Assembly (NCBI RefSeq): GCF_024198235.1
Contig: NZ_JAKCFB010000023.1
Coordinates: forward strand, 62,001 to 126,000
DNA: 64,000 nt
Reading direction: 5' to 3'
Source of the DNA: Myxococcus dinghuensis
Lineage (GTDB): Bacteria; Myxococcota; Myxococcia; Myxococcales; Myxococcaceae
A program made the position numbers and the translations under genes. Below, piece by piece: positions 24,802-33,569 of the stretch; the stretch's first letter is position 1; every line of letters starts with the position of its first letter. The notes beneath the pieces were generated by a model. That model was given only the letters and a program-made list of their open reading frames with translations. It was not told the origin of the DNA and ran no database searches.

Positions 24802-26075
24802 ATGCGAGAAGCCGCGCACGCCAATACCAAAGGTGTGGTGGGGGTTGTTGGGTCTGGTGTTGTCCACGGGCTGTGCGGGGACGCGAGCGCTGTGTCCCAA
24901 GGAGGGGGACGGGTCTGGTCGGAGGTCCGGAGCGAGCACTTCCGCCTCCACACGGACCTGTCGCCGGACGTCGCCGCGAAGTCCGCCGTCGAGTTGGAGA
25001 AGCTCCGCCGCGCGCTGCTGCTGGCCTGGGGCACGGACTTCAATCCGGAAGGCTCCGTCGACGTCATCCTCCTGCGCAACACGAGCGAGATGGCCGAGTT
25101 CACCCAGGGGCGCTACGTCGGCTTCGTGTCCACCACGGAGCGTGGCCCGCTGCTCGTCATGTCCGGCGAAGGCTACGTCCTGGACAACGGCCCGGAGCAG
25201 CGCCTCCAGACGCATGAGCTGGCCCACCAGCTCAGCCAGCACGTCCTCCTGCGCCAGCCCCGCTGGCTCGCGGAGGGACTCGCCCAGTACCTGGAGACCA
25301 CCCACATCAAACCCAGCACCGGCGAGGCCGTGCTCGGCCGGGTGAACACCAACAGCCGCGACTACGTGACGCGCCGGGGCTGGCTCGACCTCGACGAGCT
25401 GTGGGAGTGGGACCAGAAGGACTCGCTGAGCGAGGCCGAGGGCCAGCGCTGGACAGCGCCGAGGTCCACGCCAACCGCGGCTTCCTCTTCATGCGCGCCC
25501 CAGGCGAGCTGACGAAGGAGCAGCGCCTGCAGAAGGCCCGCGCGGAGCTGGACCAGGCCCTCGTCGAGGACCCGACCAACGTCAGCGCCGCCGTCCTCGC
25601 CTCGCAGCTGTCCACCCATCGCGAGGAGCACCTCACCCGCGCCCGCGCCCTCGTGAAGGCGCATCCCGACGACGGCCGTGGCTGGGACCTGCTGGCGGAG
25701 ATGCTGACCGACGAGAACGAGCCCGAGGCCCTCCAGCAAGCCCGCGAGTCCGCCGCGCGGCTGATGCCCCACGACGTGCGCATGCTGACCAGCCTCGTCC
25801 AGCACTACGGGATGACCTTCCAGCCGGAGAAGGGCCTGCCCGTGGCGAAGCGCGCCGTGGAGCTCTCCCCGGGCGACCCGTACGGCCTCGCCATCCAGGC
25901 CGCCCTGCTCTTCCAGGTCAACCGCTGCCCGGAGGCCGTCGGCTTCCAGCGCCGCGCCGTGGACATGCTGCACGAGTCGTACGCGCCCGCCTTCCGCCAG
26001 CAGTTGCGCGAGCGCCTCCAGATTTTCGAGGCGAAGTGCGGCACCAACGCCGCGGTCTCCAAGCCGACGCCGTGA
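24802..26075 (+). pseudogene. Lipoprotein with HExxH peptidase-MA-like domain and TPR-like tail, frameshifted
   Basis: Pieces of one gene lie in different frames. A lipoprotein leader (WWGLLGLVLSTGCAGTR, lipobox before Cys) is read from GTG 24833. From ~24910 another frame gives WSEVRSEHFRLHTDL and the zinc-peptidase signature THELAHQLSQHV followed by RWLAEGLAQYL (HExxH plus downstream Glu), up to GQRW near 25454. There the frame changes again, and LDSAEVHANRGFLFM opens a ~210-residue helical repeat region with TPR-like units (KRAVELSPGDPYGLAIQA) to the stop at 26075. Intact relatives have more peptidase domain at the second junction, so a deletion there is inferred. Probably non-functional as a whole, though 25401-26075 could still be translated. 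Confidence 0.65.
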
Positions 26076-26093
26076 CGTCGTCCCCGTGAAGCG

Positions 26094-26123
26094 CGGGCGC
26101 CAGCGACGACGTGCTGGCGCCCG
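26094..26123. terminator. Strong hairpin between convergent genes
   Basis: A perfect 11-bp stem, CGGGCGCCAGC-8 nt-GCTGGCGCCCG, fills the gap between the frameshifted peptidase gene (ends 26075) and the lipoprotein gene reading the other way (ends 26131). No T-run on either side; likely a bidirectional stem-type terminator. Confidence 0.55.
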
Positions 26124-26130
26124 AGTCGAT

Positions 26131-26700
26131 TCAGCGCGGCGCGGGCCCCGCGTCCGTGCCGCCGTCCCTCCACCACGAGGGCACCGGGCTGACCGGCTCG
26201 CCCCAGGTGGTGTCGCCCACCGGCAGCGAGGACGCGTCCGACGAAGGCTCCACCGTCCCCGCGTCGGACGCGGGCGTCGCCGCGTCCGGCTCTCCGTCGA
26301 ACAGCCGCCGCAGGATGCGCCCGTCCCTGCCGATGGCGTAGCGCGCGCCCCCATCCAGCATGCGCGGCTCCGCGCCACACGCCGCCGGGTCCGCGGCGAT
26401 GCCCACGAAGGACACGTCGCCTTCCCGCAGCACGCGGTAGCGATAGGACTCCTGCCGGTTCCAGCACGAGCGCCCGCGCGCGTCCGGCGGGAGGAAGTCG
26501 TCCGCCGCGACGGACAACGCCCGCAGCGTCTCCCCGTCCATCACCGCGGGCTGCCCCTGCGCCGGGAGCGGAGTGCCCTGCTCCCCGAGCGCCGCCGGGA
26601 AGGTGACGGACAGGTCCTCCTGGGGCGGCTCGGAGCGCGCACCCGCGTGGTGCACGCAGCTCGACGCCAGCGCCAACACGGGCAGGAGCGAGAGTCTCAT
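26131..26700 (-). CDS. Lipoprotein of unknown function, partner of JAMM-like lipoprotein
   Basis: A 189-residue protein with a lipoprotein signal (MRLSLLPVLALASSCVHH; Cys15). The mature part contains a compact region with conserved-looking Cys/aromatic positions (RGRSCWNRQESYRYRVL, IGRDGRILRRL) and a Ser/Asp/Pro-rich tail. No known domain was recognised. Its ATG overlaps the stop of the upstream gene (ATGA), so it is co-translated with the JAMM-like lipoprotein. Both are predicted to be anchored in the cell envelope and may work together. An in-frame ATG 21 bp upstream exists but lies before the signal sequence. Confidence 0.75.
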   Translation of the reverse strand: MRLSLLPVLALASSCVHHAGARSEPPQEDLSVTFPAALGEQGTPLPAQGQPAVMDGETLRALSVAADDFLPPDARGRSCWNRQESYRYRVLREGDVSFVGIAADPAACGAEPRMLDGGARYAIGRDGRILRRLFDGEPDAATPASDAGTVEPSSDASSLPVGDTTWGEPVSPVPSWWRDGGTDAGPAPR

Positions 26701-27461
26701 GGTGTCCTGCTCCTGTCGCACGGGCGGCTCGCCTTCTGGACGGTGAAGCGGCGCTCCTCGCCGTCCGACCAGCTCACCGCACCGGTCTGCTCACACCGCC
26801 AGTCGTCGCCCGCGCGCGTCCACTTCAACAACTGGCCCGTCAGGGGGATGTACTGATGGAAGCCGTCGCACGACGGCTCCGACACGTTCCGCGAGAAGAA
26901 GGCGACGATGGAGAGCCTCAGCCGTCCGTCCTTCGTCTCGCTCTCGAAGCCGTGGGCCACGCCCTCCGAGACGATGAACTGGATGTCGTTCTCCGTCAGG
27001 CTGCTGCCGTACGGATGGTTGTGGAGCGCGTAGATGTACCGGATGGCGTCCGCCGGATAGCGGGGGTCATCCACCCACGACGGGAGCAGGCAGCTCTTGC
27101 TGCGCTGGAGCGGATCCACCCGCGACTGGTCGGTCAGCTTGCTCACCACGTAGTGCTGATCCGGCGTGTAGTACATCCAGGCGCAGTACTCACTCGAGAC
27201 CCGCCACCGGACGCCGAAGTCCGGGTGGTCCCGCCCACCCGCGCTCGCATGGGGCTTGGTGAGGATCTTCCCGCACGCCGCGAGCAACGCACTCGACGGA
27301 GAGTCGAACGGCCCCAGCAGGGGCCCCGGCAGCTTGTCCAGGAACGGCGCCCCGGGCGCGGGACGCACGATGTCCGGGTCCGCCACCGGGGACGAGGCGC
27401 AGCCTCCCAGCCACAACAGGAGGACCAGGGCCTCGTGATGCCGACGCGCCTCCGCCCTCAT
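26697..27461 (-). CDS. Lipoprotein with JAMM-like (JAB) metalloprotease motif
   Basis: A 254-residue predicted lipoprotein (leader ALVLLLWLGGC; Cys21). The stretch IYALHNHPYGSSLTENDI (His147, His149, Ser153-154, Asp159) matches the JAMM signature H-x-H-P-x-G-S-x(5-7)-D of zinc isopeptidases and JAB-family enzymes, and Glu91 in SSEYCAWMYY is a candidate for the upstream catalytic Glu. Before it the DPRYPADAIRYIYA strand fits the fold. JAMM enzymes are usually cytoplasmic or nuclear deubiquitinases, sulfur-carrier proteases or DNA-repair-associated proteins, so a lipid-anchored version is unusual. It is coupled to a second lipoprotein by a 4-bp overlap. Function inferred from motif only. Confidence 0.65.
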   Translation of the reverse strand: MRAEARRHHEALVLLLWLGGCASSPVADPDIVRPAPGAPFLDKLPGPLLGPFDSPSSALLAACGKILTKPHASAGGRDHPDFGVRWRVSSEYCAWMYYTPDQHYVVSKLTDQSRVDPLQRSKSCLLPSWVDDPRYPADAIRYIYALHNHPYGSSLTENDIQFIVSEGVAHGFESETKDGRLRLSIVAFFSRNVSEPSCDGFHQYIPLTGQLLKWTRAGDDWRCEQTGAVSWSDGEERRFTVQKASRPCDRSRTP

Positions 27462-27634
27462 CCTCCGCGTCCTCCTCGTGGCAACGCGCCTTCCACGCGC
27501 GACACCAGCCTAGCGAGGGCGCTTCCCGGCCCTCAAGCCAAATCTAGCTAAACACGACTAGTTGGAAAATATCGGCGCCAGCCACCCCCACCTACCCCGG
27601 TCCGGTACGCACGCGGCCCGCGCTCCACTTGAAC

Positions 27635-27676
27635 TTGACCGCTCGTCCAACAACCATTACTTGAACGCTCGTCCAA
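27635..27676. promoter_or_regulatory. Two TetR operator-like repeats upstream of tetR-doxX
   Basis: TTGACCGCTCGTCCAA (27635-27650) and TTGAACGCTCGTCCAA (27661-27676) differ at one base and start 26 bp apart. Each is a near-palindrome (TTGRACG..CGTCCAA), the form typical for a TetR dimer. They lie 30-70 bp upstream of the TetR start at 27706, in a locally less GC-rich stretch, so autoregulation is likely. Confidence 0.65.
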
Positions 27677-27705
27677 AAATCACATGGACCACGAGGGCTG
27701 TGCGC

Positions 27706-28293
27706 ATGGGTCGACCGAAGTCATTCGATGAGGACGCGGTGCTGGACCGCGCCATCGAGCAGTTCTGGGCGACGGGCTACCACGCCGTCTCGGTCCGGGA
27801 CCTGGAGGCCAGCACGGGGGTATTGAAGGGGAGCCTGTACGCGGCCTTCGGCGACAAGCGGGCCCTCTTCATCGCCGCGCTGCTGCGCTACGCCAGCCAG
27901 AGCGCGGACCAGATTCGCGAGCTGCTGGCCCACGGGGAGACACCTCGGGACGGGTTGGAGCACTACCTGCGCGTGCGGGGGAGGGACTGCACCGGTCCCC
28001 ACCGGACGCGGGGGTGCCTGCTCGCCAACACGGCGGCGGAGGTCGCGCCGCACGACGCGGAGATTCGCGCCGTCGTGGGGCAGTCCTTCGAGAAGCTCGC
28101 CGACGCCCTCGTCCCCGCCATCCGCGCCGCGCAGGCCCAGCGGCTCATCAACCGGCGCCACGAGGCGAAGGAGCTCGCCGCGCACCTCGTGGTGCTCGTG
28201 CAGGGCATGAGCGTGGTGGGGAAGACGGAGCCGGACTCCTCCCTCATCCGCTCCTCCCTGCGCTTCGCCCTCACCCTGTTGAACCCCGACTGA
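27706..28293 (+). CDS. TetR family regulator
   Basis: A 195-residue regulator starting MGRPKSFDEDAVLDRAIEQF, with the DNA-binding helices in VRDLEASTGVLKGSLYAAFG (about residues 28-48). The C-terminal half (HRTRGCLLANTAAEVAPHD) is the ligand-binding domain seen in the group that recognises TTGGACG-type operators and reacts to electrophiles or oxidants; the Cys in GCLLANT is conserved in that group. The ATG at 27706 is preferred, as the ~48 upstream codons run through the operator repeats. It is followed after 14 bp by a DoxX gene, so it probably controls that gene and itself. Confidence 0.9.
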   Translation: MGRPKSFDEDAVLDRAIEQFWATGYHAVSVRDLEASTGVLKGSLYAAFGDKRALFIAALLRYASQSADQIRELLAHGETPRDGLEHYLRVRGRDCTGPHRTRGCLLANTAAEVAPHDAEIRAVVGQSFEKLADALVPAIRAAQAQRLINRRHEAKELAAHLVVLVQGMSVVGKTEPDSSLIRSSLRFALTLLNPD

Positions 28294-28307
28294 CCCCAGG
28301 ACCTCCC

Positions 28308-28850
28308 ATGTCACCCAAGCTGTCCCACTTCCTCGTCGACCCCCGCGACGCGTCGTCCTCCCTCTCCACGGGCCTGCTGGTGCTCCGCGTCCTCACGGGC
28401 GGCCTGATGGCCCTGCACGGCGCCGGGAAGATGCTCACCCCCTTCACCTGGATGGGCGAGGGCGCCCCCGTCCCCGGGTTCCTCCAGTTCCTCGGCGCCG
28501 CGGCCGAGTTCTTCGGTGGCCTCGCGTGGATGGTCGGGCTGGCCACGCCGCTGGCGACGCTGGGCATCGCCGTGACGATGCTGGTGGGCATCCTCATCGC
28601 CCACATCCCGCTGGGCGACCCGTTCATCCGCCTGAGCGTCATGGGCGCCACCACCGGCCCGGGCGAGCCGTTCGGCGTGCTGCCCACCTGGCTGGTGCGC
28701 GCCGGCGGACGCAGCGCGGGCGGCTCCGGCTCCTCCGAGCTGGCCACCCTGTACATCGCCGTCTCCGCGATGCTCCTCGCCGCAGGCCCCGGGCGCTTCT
28801 CGCTCGACGCCTTCGTGTCCCGACGGTTCGCCGCGCGCGCCACGGCCTGA
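28308..28850 (+). CDS. DoxX family integral membrane protein
   Basis: A 180-residue protein with four predicted membrane helices: TGLLVLRVLTGGLMALHGAG (with the characteristic HGAGK after helix 1), a second in FLGAAAEFFGGLAWMVGL, a third in LGIAVTMLVGILIAHIPL, and a fourth in LATLYIAVSAMLLAAGPG ending in GRFSLD. This matches the DoxX/SURF4 family, implicated in redox and thiol stress in some bacteria. It follows the TetR gene closely and is probably its target; such TetR-DoxX pairs are common. Between helices 3 and 4 is a ~40-residue Gly/Ser-rich loop. Confidence 0.88.
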   Translation: MSPKLSHFLVDPRDASSSLSTGLLVLRVLTGGLMALHGAGKMLTPFTWMGEGAPVPGFLQFLGAAAEFFGGLAWMVGLATPLATLGIAVTMLVGILIAHIPLGDPFIRLSVMGATTGPGEPFGVLPTWLVRAGGRSAGGSGSSELATLYIAVSAMLLAAGPGRFSLDAFVSRRFAARATA

Positions 28851-28863
28851 ACGGACTGCCCTG

Positions 28864-28903
28864 AAAAGGCACGGGCCCGGGACCCCTGTCGGCCCCGAGC
28901 CCG
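28864..28903 (-). terminator. Intrinsic terminator for the propeller-amidohydrolase gene
   Basis: Reading leftwards from the stop at 28925, a 10-bp stem with one mismatch (CGGGCTCGGG / CCCGGGCCCG, 28903-28872) is followed after four bases by TTTT (28867-28864). Moderate match to a Rho-independent terminator; it may also act on the convergent doxX transcript. Confidence 0.5.
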
Positions 28904-28924
28904 CGTCACCTCACGACACCGCGC

Positions 28925-31900
28925 TCAGTCGCACTCGTGCGTGTGCGTGTGCGCGGTGGCCTTGGGGCTCCAGCCCTCGTTGCCGTCCTTCTCGAAGAAG
29001 AACTTCGCGCGCTGCTTCTGGCGCGTGCCCACCTCGTTCAGCGTGGCCGCGTCGAACAGCCGTCCGTTCACCATGGTGAGGCGCACCGTGCGGCTGTTCA
29101 TCAGGTCCTCCAGCGGGTTCTTGTCCAGGACGATGAGGTCCGCGAGCTTGCCCGCCTCCAGCGAGCCCAGCTCCCCGTCCATGCCCAGGTACTTCGCCCC
29201 ACCGAGCGTCCCCGCGCGCAGCGCCTGGAGCGGCTTCATCCCGCCCTGGCCGAACATCGACAGCTCCCAGTGCGCCGCCAGCCCCTCGCGCTGGCCGTGC
29301 GCGCCCAGTTGCACGTTCACGCCCGCGTCGTTCAGCTCGTGCGCCACCCGGGCCGCGGAGAAGTGGTTCATCTCGTCGTCCGGCACCATCATCCGCCGCC
29401 GGCTGCGCGAGTCCACCACGCGCCGGGGAACGAAGGAGAGCAGCCGCTCGTCCTCCCAGACGTTCGTCTTCTGGTACCAGTAGTTCTCGCCCCAGTTGCC
29501 GCCGTACGCCACGCCCAGCGTCGGCGTGTAGCCCGTGCCGCTCTGGCCCCACAGCTGCTTGACGTCCGCGTAGATGCGCGCCACCGGAATCGCGTGCTCC
29601 ACGCCCGTGTGCCCGTCCACCACCATGGTCAGGTTGTGCTGGAGCAGCGAGCCACCCTCGGGCACCACCAGCATGTCCAGCTCACGCGCCGCCTGGAGCA
29701 CCTTCTGCCGCTGGTCGCGCCGGGGCTGGTTGTAGCTCTTCACGCTGAAGGCCCCCATGGCCTTCATCCGCCGCAGGTGCGCCCGCGCGTCGTCCAGCGT
29801 GTCGATGGGCGCGCGGTAGCCCGCCCCCGACGCGCCATACAGGATGGTGCCCGTGGAGAAGATGCGCGGCGCCAGCAGCGCCCCCGCCTTCCCCAGCTCG
29901 CTCGCGGCGAACACCTCCTCCGACGAGTTGGACGGGTCGTGCAGCGTCGTCACGCCGAAGGCCAGCGACGCGGCATGCACCCAGCTCTGCTCGGGCATCA
30001 TCCCGTCCATGCCCATGGCGCCGTGCCAGTGCACGTCGACGAGCCCGGGCATCACCGTCTTGCCCTTCACGTCCACCACCTTCGCGCCCGCGGGCACCTG
30101 CACCTGGCCCACCGGCCCCACCGCGACGATGCGGTTGCCCTTCACCACCACCACGCCCTGCTCGAGGACCTCGTCGCCCTTCATGGTGATGACGCGGCCA
30201 CCCACCAGCGCCACCGTGCCCTCGGGCACGTCCGCCTTCACCACGAAGCCCAGGTCCACGCCCTTCGCCGCCGGCTCCGGCAGCTTCTCCGGCGCGCCCT
30301 CCAGGAAGGAGAAGGACTGCTTCAGCTCCCGCGTGAACAGCTCCGGCCCCAGCGACCAGTGCAGGCGCGCGCTGTCACCCGACCAGTGCAGGTACTCGCC
30401 CGCGTCGCGGCTCACCTTCGCCAGCGGCAGCGCCTTCGAGTCCGGCCCCACCACCACCGCCTTCGCGCCCCGCGCGAACGGGACGATGAAGGCGTTGAAG
30501 TTCTCCCGGAACGCCACCCACTTCTCGTCCGGAGACACCCGCGCCTCCACCGCCTCCGCGCTCGTCAGGTGCGTGCGCTCCTGGCCCCCCTCGACGCCGA
30601 TGCTCTTCAGCGAGCGCACGTCCTCCTTCTCCTTGTGCTCCGCGTGCAGGAAGAAGACGCGGTCCGAGCCCGCCCCGAAGTGCGGCTGCTCGCCGTCGCG
30701 CGCCAGCCGCTTGGGCGTGCCACCCGCCGCCGGCATCACGAACAGGCCCGTCTCCCGGCTCCACTGGCCCGGCATCAGGTAGCCATCCCCCGACGCGCGG
30801 TACGCGAGCCACTTCCCATCCGGGCTGAGCGCGGGCTCCACGTAGTAGCCCGGCTTCGACGTGACGACCTTGCCCTCGCCGCCCGTCGCGGACACCACGC
30901 GGATGGCGCCCAGCTTCTCGTCGTCCCACGTGGTGTAGACGATGGAGCGCCCGTCGCGGGAGAACGACGGATAGAACTCCAGGTGGTCCTCCTGCTTCGT
31001 CAGCCGCCTGGGCGTGCCGCCCGGCAGCTCCTTCACGTAGAGCTTGCCCAGCGCCTGGTACACCACGCGGTCCCCCTTCGGGGACACCTGCACCCAGCGC
31101 AGCATCTTCGTGGCGAAGCGCTCCGGCGCCACCGCCTGCGGCGAGCGCACCACCTCCGCGAGGGTCCGCGTCCCCTTCACGTGGAAGGGGATGGGCGTCA
31201 CCTGCTTCGTCGCCACGTCGATGCGCTGGAGCTTGCCGCCCGCCCAGAAGACGAGCGCCTTGTCGTCCCGCGTCCACGCCAGCGTCGGGTACACGCCGTG
31301 GATGGCCCACGTCTCCTGCATGTCCCGGTCGAGCCCGTCGTACAGCGGGCGCTCCGCGCCGGAGTCCACGTCCGTGACGTACAGCACGCTCTTCGTCCGC
31401 ACGCGGCGGATGAACGCCAGGCGCTTGCCGTCGCGCGACGGCGTGGGGCGGATGGAGCCACCCGGCCCGGTGACGAAGGGGTCGATCTCCTTCGTCTCCA
31501 GGTCCAGCCGCTGGATGGCGTAGATCTCCCCGTTCGGGTCCTTGTTGTACTCGAACGTCTTGCCCGGGGTGACGTCCTGGCTGAAGAAGACGTAGCGCCC
31601 GTCCGGGGAGAACGCGGGCTCGCCCAGGTCCTTCTGGTCGTTGGCGCGCTCGGTGAGCTGCACGCCCTCGCCGCCGGAGCGGTGGTACATCCACAGCTCG
31701 CCCGCGCCCAGCGAGCGGCGCGCCGTGAAGTGCTTGCGCGCGACGATGAACTGGCCGTCCGGGCTCCACGTGGGGCTGTTGAGCAGGCGGAACTTCTCCT
31801 GCGTCACGGCCTTCACGTCGCCGCCTTCGCGGTTCATCACCCAGACGTTGTCGCCACCGCCCCGGTCACTGGTGAAGACGATGGACCTGCCGTCCGGGCT

Positions 31901-32314
31901 GAAGCGCGGCTGCATGTCCCACGCGACGCCGGACGTCAGCGCGCGCGCCTCGCCGCCCTTCAGCGGCAGCACGTAGATGTCGCCCAGCAGGTCGAAGACG
32001 AGCTCGTCGCCGGTCGGGCTCACGTCGACGTTCATCCACGTGCCCTCCGTGACGTCGATGGTCACCTGCCGCGAGGGGAAGCCCGGCGAGTCCACGCTCC
32101 AGGCGTCCTTCTTGTCCTTCGCGCCCTCCGCCGGGGGCGCCTTCCCGTCCCCCTCCACCTCCACGGCGCGGCCCGCCTCGCGCGCGGCGTCGTCCTTCTT
32201 CTGCGGAGCGGGAGGTTGTTGCTGGGCGGGCGGCGGCGCCGCCGCGGGCTGGGCGGCAGCCAACGCCGCGGGTGCGAGCAGCGCGACGCAGAGAGCGGAA
32301 GTCAGTCGTTTCAC
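28925..32314 (-). CDS. Secreted beta-propeller amidohydrolase (TolB/PD40 repeats + amidohydrolase)
   Basis: A 1129-residue exported enzyme. GTG 32314 gives a good signal peptide (MKRLTSALCVALLAPAALAA) and has AGGA close upstream. A Pro/Ala/Gln-rich segment follows, then two long stretches of PD40/WD40-like repeats (FSPDGRSIVFTSDRGG, FSPDGRYVFFSQD, LSPDGKWLAYRAS) to about residue 680. The C-terminal ~400 residues are a metal-dependent amidohydrolase (GKTVMPGLVDVHWHGAMG, His762-x-His764; later ANSSEEVF-like loops, GTLGGAKYLGMDGELGSLEAGKLADLIV). Such propeller-amidohydrolase fusions are widespread and annotated as imidazolonepropionase-like; the substrate is not established. Likely acts outside the cytoplasm. 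Confidence 0.88.
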   Translation of the reverse strand: MKRLTSALCVALLAPAALAAAQPAAAPPPAQQQPPAPQKKDDAAREAGRAVEVEGDGKAPPAEGAKDKKDAWSVDSPGFPSRQVTIDVTEGTWMNVDVSPTGDELVFDLLGDIYVLPLKGGEARALTSGVAWDMQPRFSPDGRSIVFTSDRGGGDNVWVMNREGGDVKAVTQEKFRLLNSPTWSPDGQFIVARKHFTARRSLGAGELWMYHRSGGEGVQLTERANDQKDLGEPAFSPDGRYVFFSQDVTPGKTFEYNKDPNGEIYAIQRLDLETKEIDPFVTGPGGSIRPTPSRDGKRLAFIRRVRTKSVLYVTDVDSGAERPLYDGLDRDMQETWAIHGVYPTLAWTRDDKALVFWAGGKLQRIDVATKQVTPIPFHVKGTRTLAEVVRSPQAVAPERFATKMLRWVQVSPKGDRVVYQALGKLYVKELPGGTPRRLTKQEDHLEFYPSFSRDGRSIVYTTWDDEKLGAIRVVSATGGEGKVVTSKPGYYVEPALSPDGKWLAYRASGDGYLMPGQWSRETGLFVMPAAGGTPKRLARDGEQPHFGAGSDRVFFLHAEHKEKEDVRSLKSIGVEGGQERTHLTSAEAVEARVSPDEKWVAFRENFNAFIVPFARGAKAVVVGPDSKALPLAKVSRDAGEYLHWSGDSARLHWSLGPELFTRELKQSFSFLEGAPEKLPEPAAKGVDLGFVVKADVPEGTVALVGGRVITMKGDEVLEQGVVVVKGNRIVAVGPVGQVQVPAGAKVVDVKGKTVMPGLVDVHWHGAMGMDGMMPEQSWVHAASLAFGVTTLHDPSNSSEEVFAASELGKAGALLAPRIFSTGTILYGASGAGYRAPIDTLDDARAHLRRMKAMGAFSVKSYNQPRRDQRQKVLQAARELDMLVVPEGGSLLQHNLTMVVDGHTGVEHAIPVARIYADVKQLWGQSGTGYTPTLGVAYGGNWGENYWYQKTNVWEDERLLSFVPRRVVDSRSRRRMMVPDDEMNHFSAARVAHELNDAGVNVQLGAHGQREGLAAHWELSMFGQGGMKPLQALRAGTLGGAKYLGMDGELGSLEAGKLADLIVLDKNPLEDLMNSRTVRLTMVNGRLFDAATLNEVGTRQKQRAKFFFEKDGNEGWSPKATAHTHTHECD

Positions 32315-32505
32315 CGGAGGTCCTCGTGAAGGAGGGGGCAGCGAGACAGGCCGTATCGGGGGACGGAGCCTAACCAACCCGGGGGATGGATTCGGCGGCG
32401 CGTGAACAGGGGATGGGCCAGGGCTGTTCCTGGGCGGCGCCCAGGCGAGCGGGTGGAGGCAAACGCGGCGCGCCATCCCGGCCCGATTCTGCTATCCGCC
32501 AGGGC

Positions 32506-32955
32506 ATGTCGGACTTCCATCTCCCCGAAGACAAAGCCGGACGGCTGGAGCGCTGCTCCCTGTTCTACACGGACGTGGTGCCCCACAACCACGCGCTGGG
32601 CCTGACGCTGGTGGATGTGGGCGCGGCCGAGGCCACCGTCGTGCTGCCCTACGCGGACTTCCTCGTGGGAAACCCGGAGACGGGGGTCATCGCCGGCGGC
32701 CCGGTGACGACGCTCATCGACGCGGCGTGCGGCACGTCCATCTTCCTCAAGCTCGGACGCTTCCTGCCCATCGTCACGCTGGACCTGCGCATCGACTACC
32801 TGCGCCCCGCGCGGCCCGGCATCGCGCTCACCGCCGTGGCGGAGTGCTACCGCACCACGCGCCAGGTGGCCTTCGTGCGCGCGCTCGTCCACCAGGGGGA
32901 CAAGGACAACCCGGTGGCCTCCGCGCAGGGCACCTTCATGCGGACGGAGGAGTGA
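32506..32955 (+). CDS. PaaI-family hotdog thioesterase (first of a pair)
   Basis: A 149-residue hotdog-fold protein. The active-site region NPETGVIAGGPVTTLIDAACG has the Gly-Gly and Asp typical of PaaI/YbgC-like acyl-CoA thioesterases, followed by LRIDYLRPARPG on the central strand. It probably hydrolyses a medium or aromatic acyl-CoA. The ATG at 32506 begins the conserved region; upstream codons of the frame are non-coding. It is followed after 5 bp by a second hotdog gene of similar size, so the two probably form a heteromer or serve related substrates. Confidence 0.85.
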   Translation: MSDFHLPEDKAGRLERCSLFYTDVVPHNHALGLTLVDVGAAEATVVLPYADFLVGNPETGVIAGGPVTTLIDAACGTSIFLKLGRFLPIVTLDLRIDYLRPARPGIALTAVAECYRTTRQVAFVRALVHQGDKDNPVASAQGTFMRTEE

Positions 32956-32960
32956 CGACC

Positions 32961-33419
32961 ATGAGTGACACCAACGCCCCCGCCACCCTCGCCTCGCTGG
33001 TCCGCGAGGTGCGCAAGACGCGCGAGTACCGCCGCCTCACGGACGCCATCCCCTACACGCGCTTCATGGGCATCGGCGTGGAGAACCTGGCCGGCGAGAT
33101 GCTCTGCCGCATGACGTACGCGCCCAAGCTCATCGGCAACAGCTTCCTCCAGGCGCTGCACGGCGGCACGCTGGGCGCGCTGCTGGAGTCCGCCGCCATC
33201 TTCGAGCTGCTGCTCCAGACGGACACCGAGCGCGTGCCCAAGGTCATCTCGCTCACCGTGGACTTCCTGCGCTCCGGCAAGCCGCAGGACACCTTCGCGC
33301 GCGCCTTCATCACCCGCCAGGGCCGCCGCGTGGCCAACGTCCGCGTCGAGGCCTGGCAGGACGACCGCACCCGCCCCATCGCCAGCGCCCACGCGCTGTT
33401 CCTGCTCGCGGAGCCGTAG
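32961..33419 (+). CDS. PaaI-family hotdog thioesterase (second of a pair)
   Basis: A 152-residue hotdog-fold protein, divergent from its upstream neighbour. It carries GNSFLQALHGGTLGALLESAA, where HGG-T and Glu are in the active-site position, and LTVDFLRSGKPQDTFARAF in the central strand. The N-terminal ~35 residues are an extra helix (LVREVRKTREYRRLTDAI). The ATG lies 5 bp after the previous stop, so the two are co-translated. The differing active sites (GGP..D versus HGGT..E) suggest division of labour rather than redundancy. Substrate unknown. Confidence 0.83.
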   Translation: MSDTNAPATLASLVREVRKTREYRRLTDAIPYTRFMGIGVENLAGEMLCRMTYAPKLIGNSFLQALHGGTLGALLESAAIFELLLQTDTERVPKVISLTVDFLRSGKPQDTFARAFITRQGRRVANVRVEAWQDDRTRPIASAHALFLLAEP

Positions 33420-33569
33420 GCCCGCGTGCGCGGGAGGACAGGCGCCTCCGTCTCCCCGCGCGGGCCGACGACGGAGGAACCGCCTCCCCCGCCGCCTGCC
33501 CGCCCCTGGCGGCGAGCCCCCCGCCATCGCCACCTTCGGGCCTGGGATTCACGACCCGGGAGACATGCC

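Noticed and set aside
28937-32329. A 1130-codon plus-strand frame opposite the propeller-amidohydrolase gene
   Set aside because: Arg/His-rich low-complexity translation; the minus strand has signal peptide, PD40 repeats and an HxH amidohydrolase motif.
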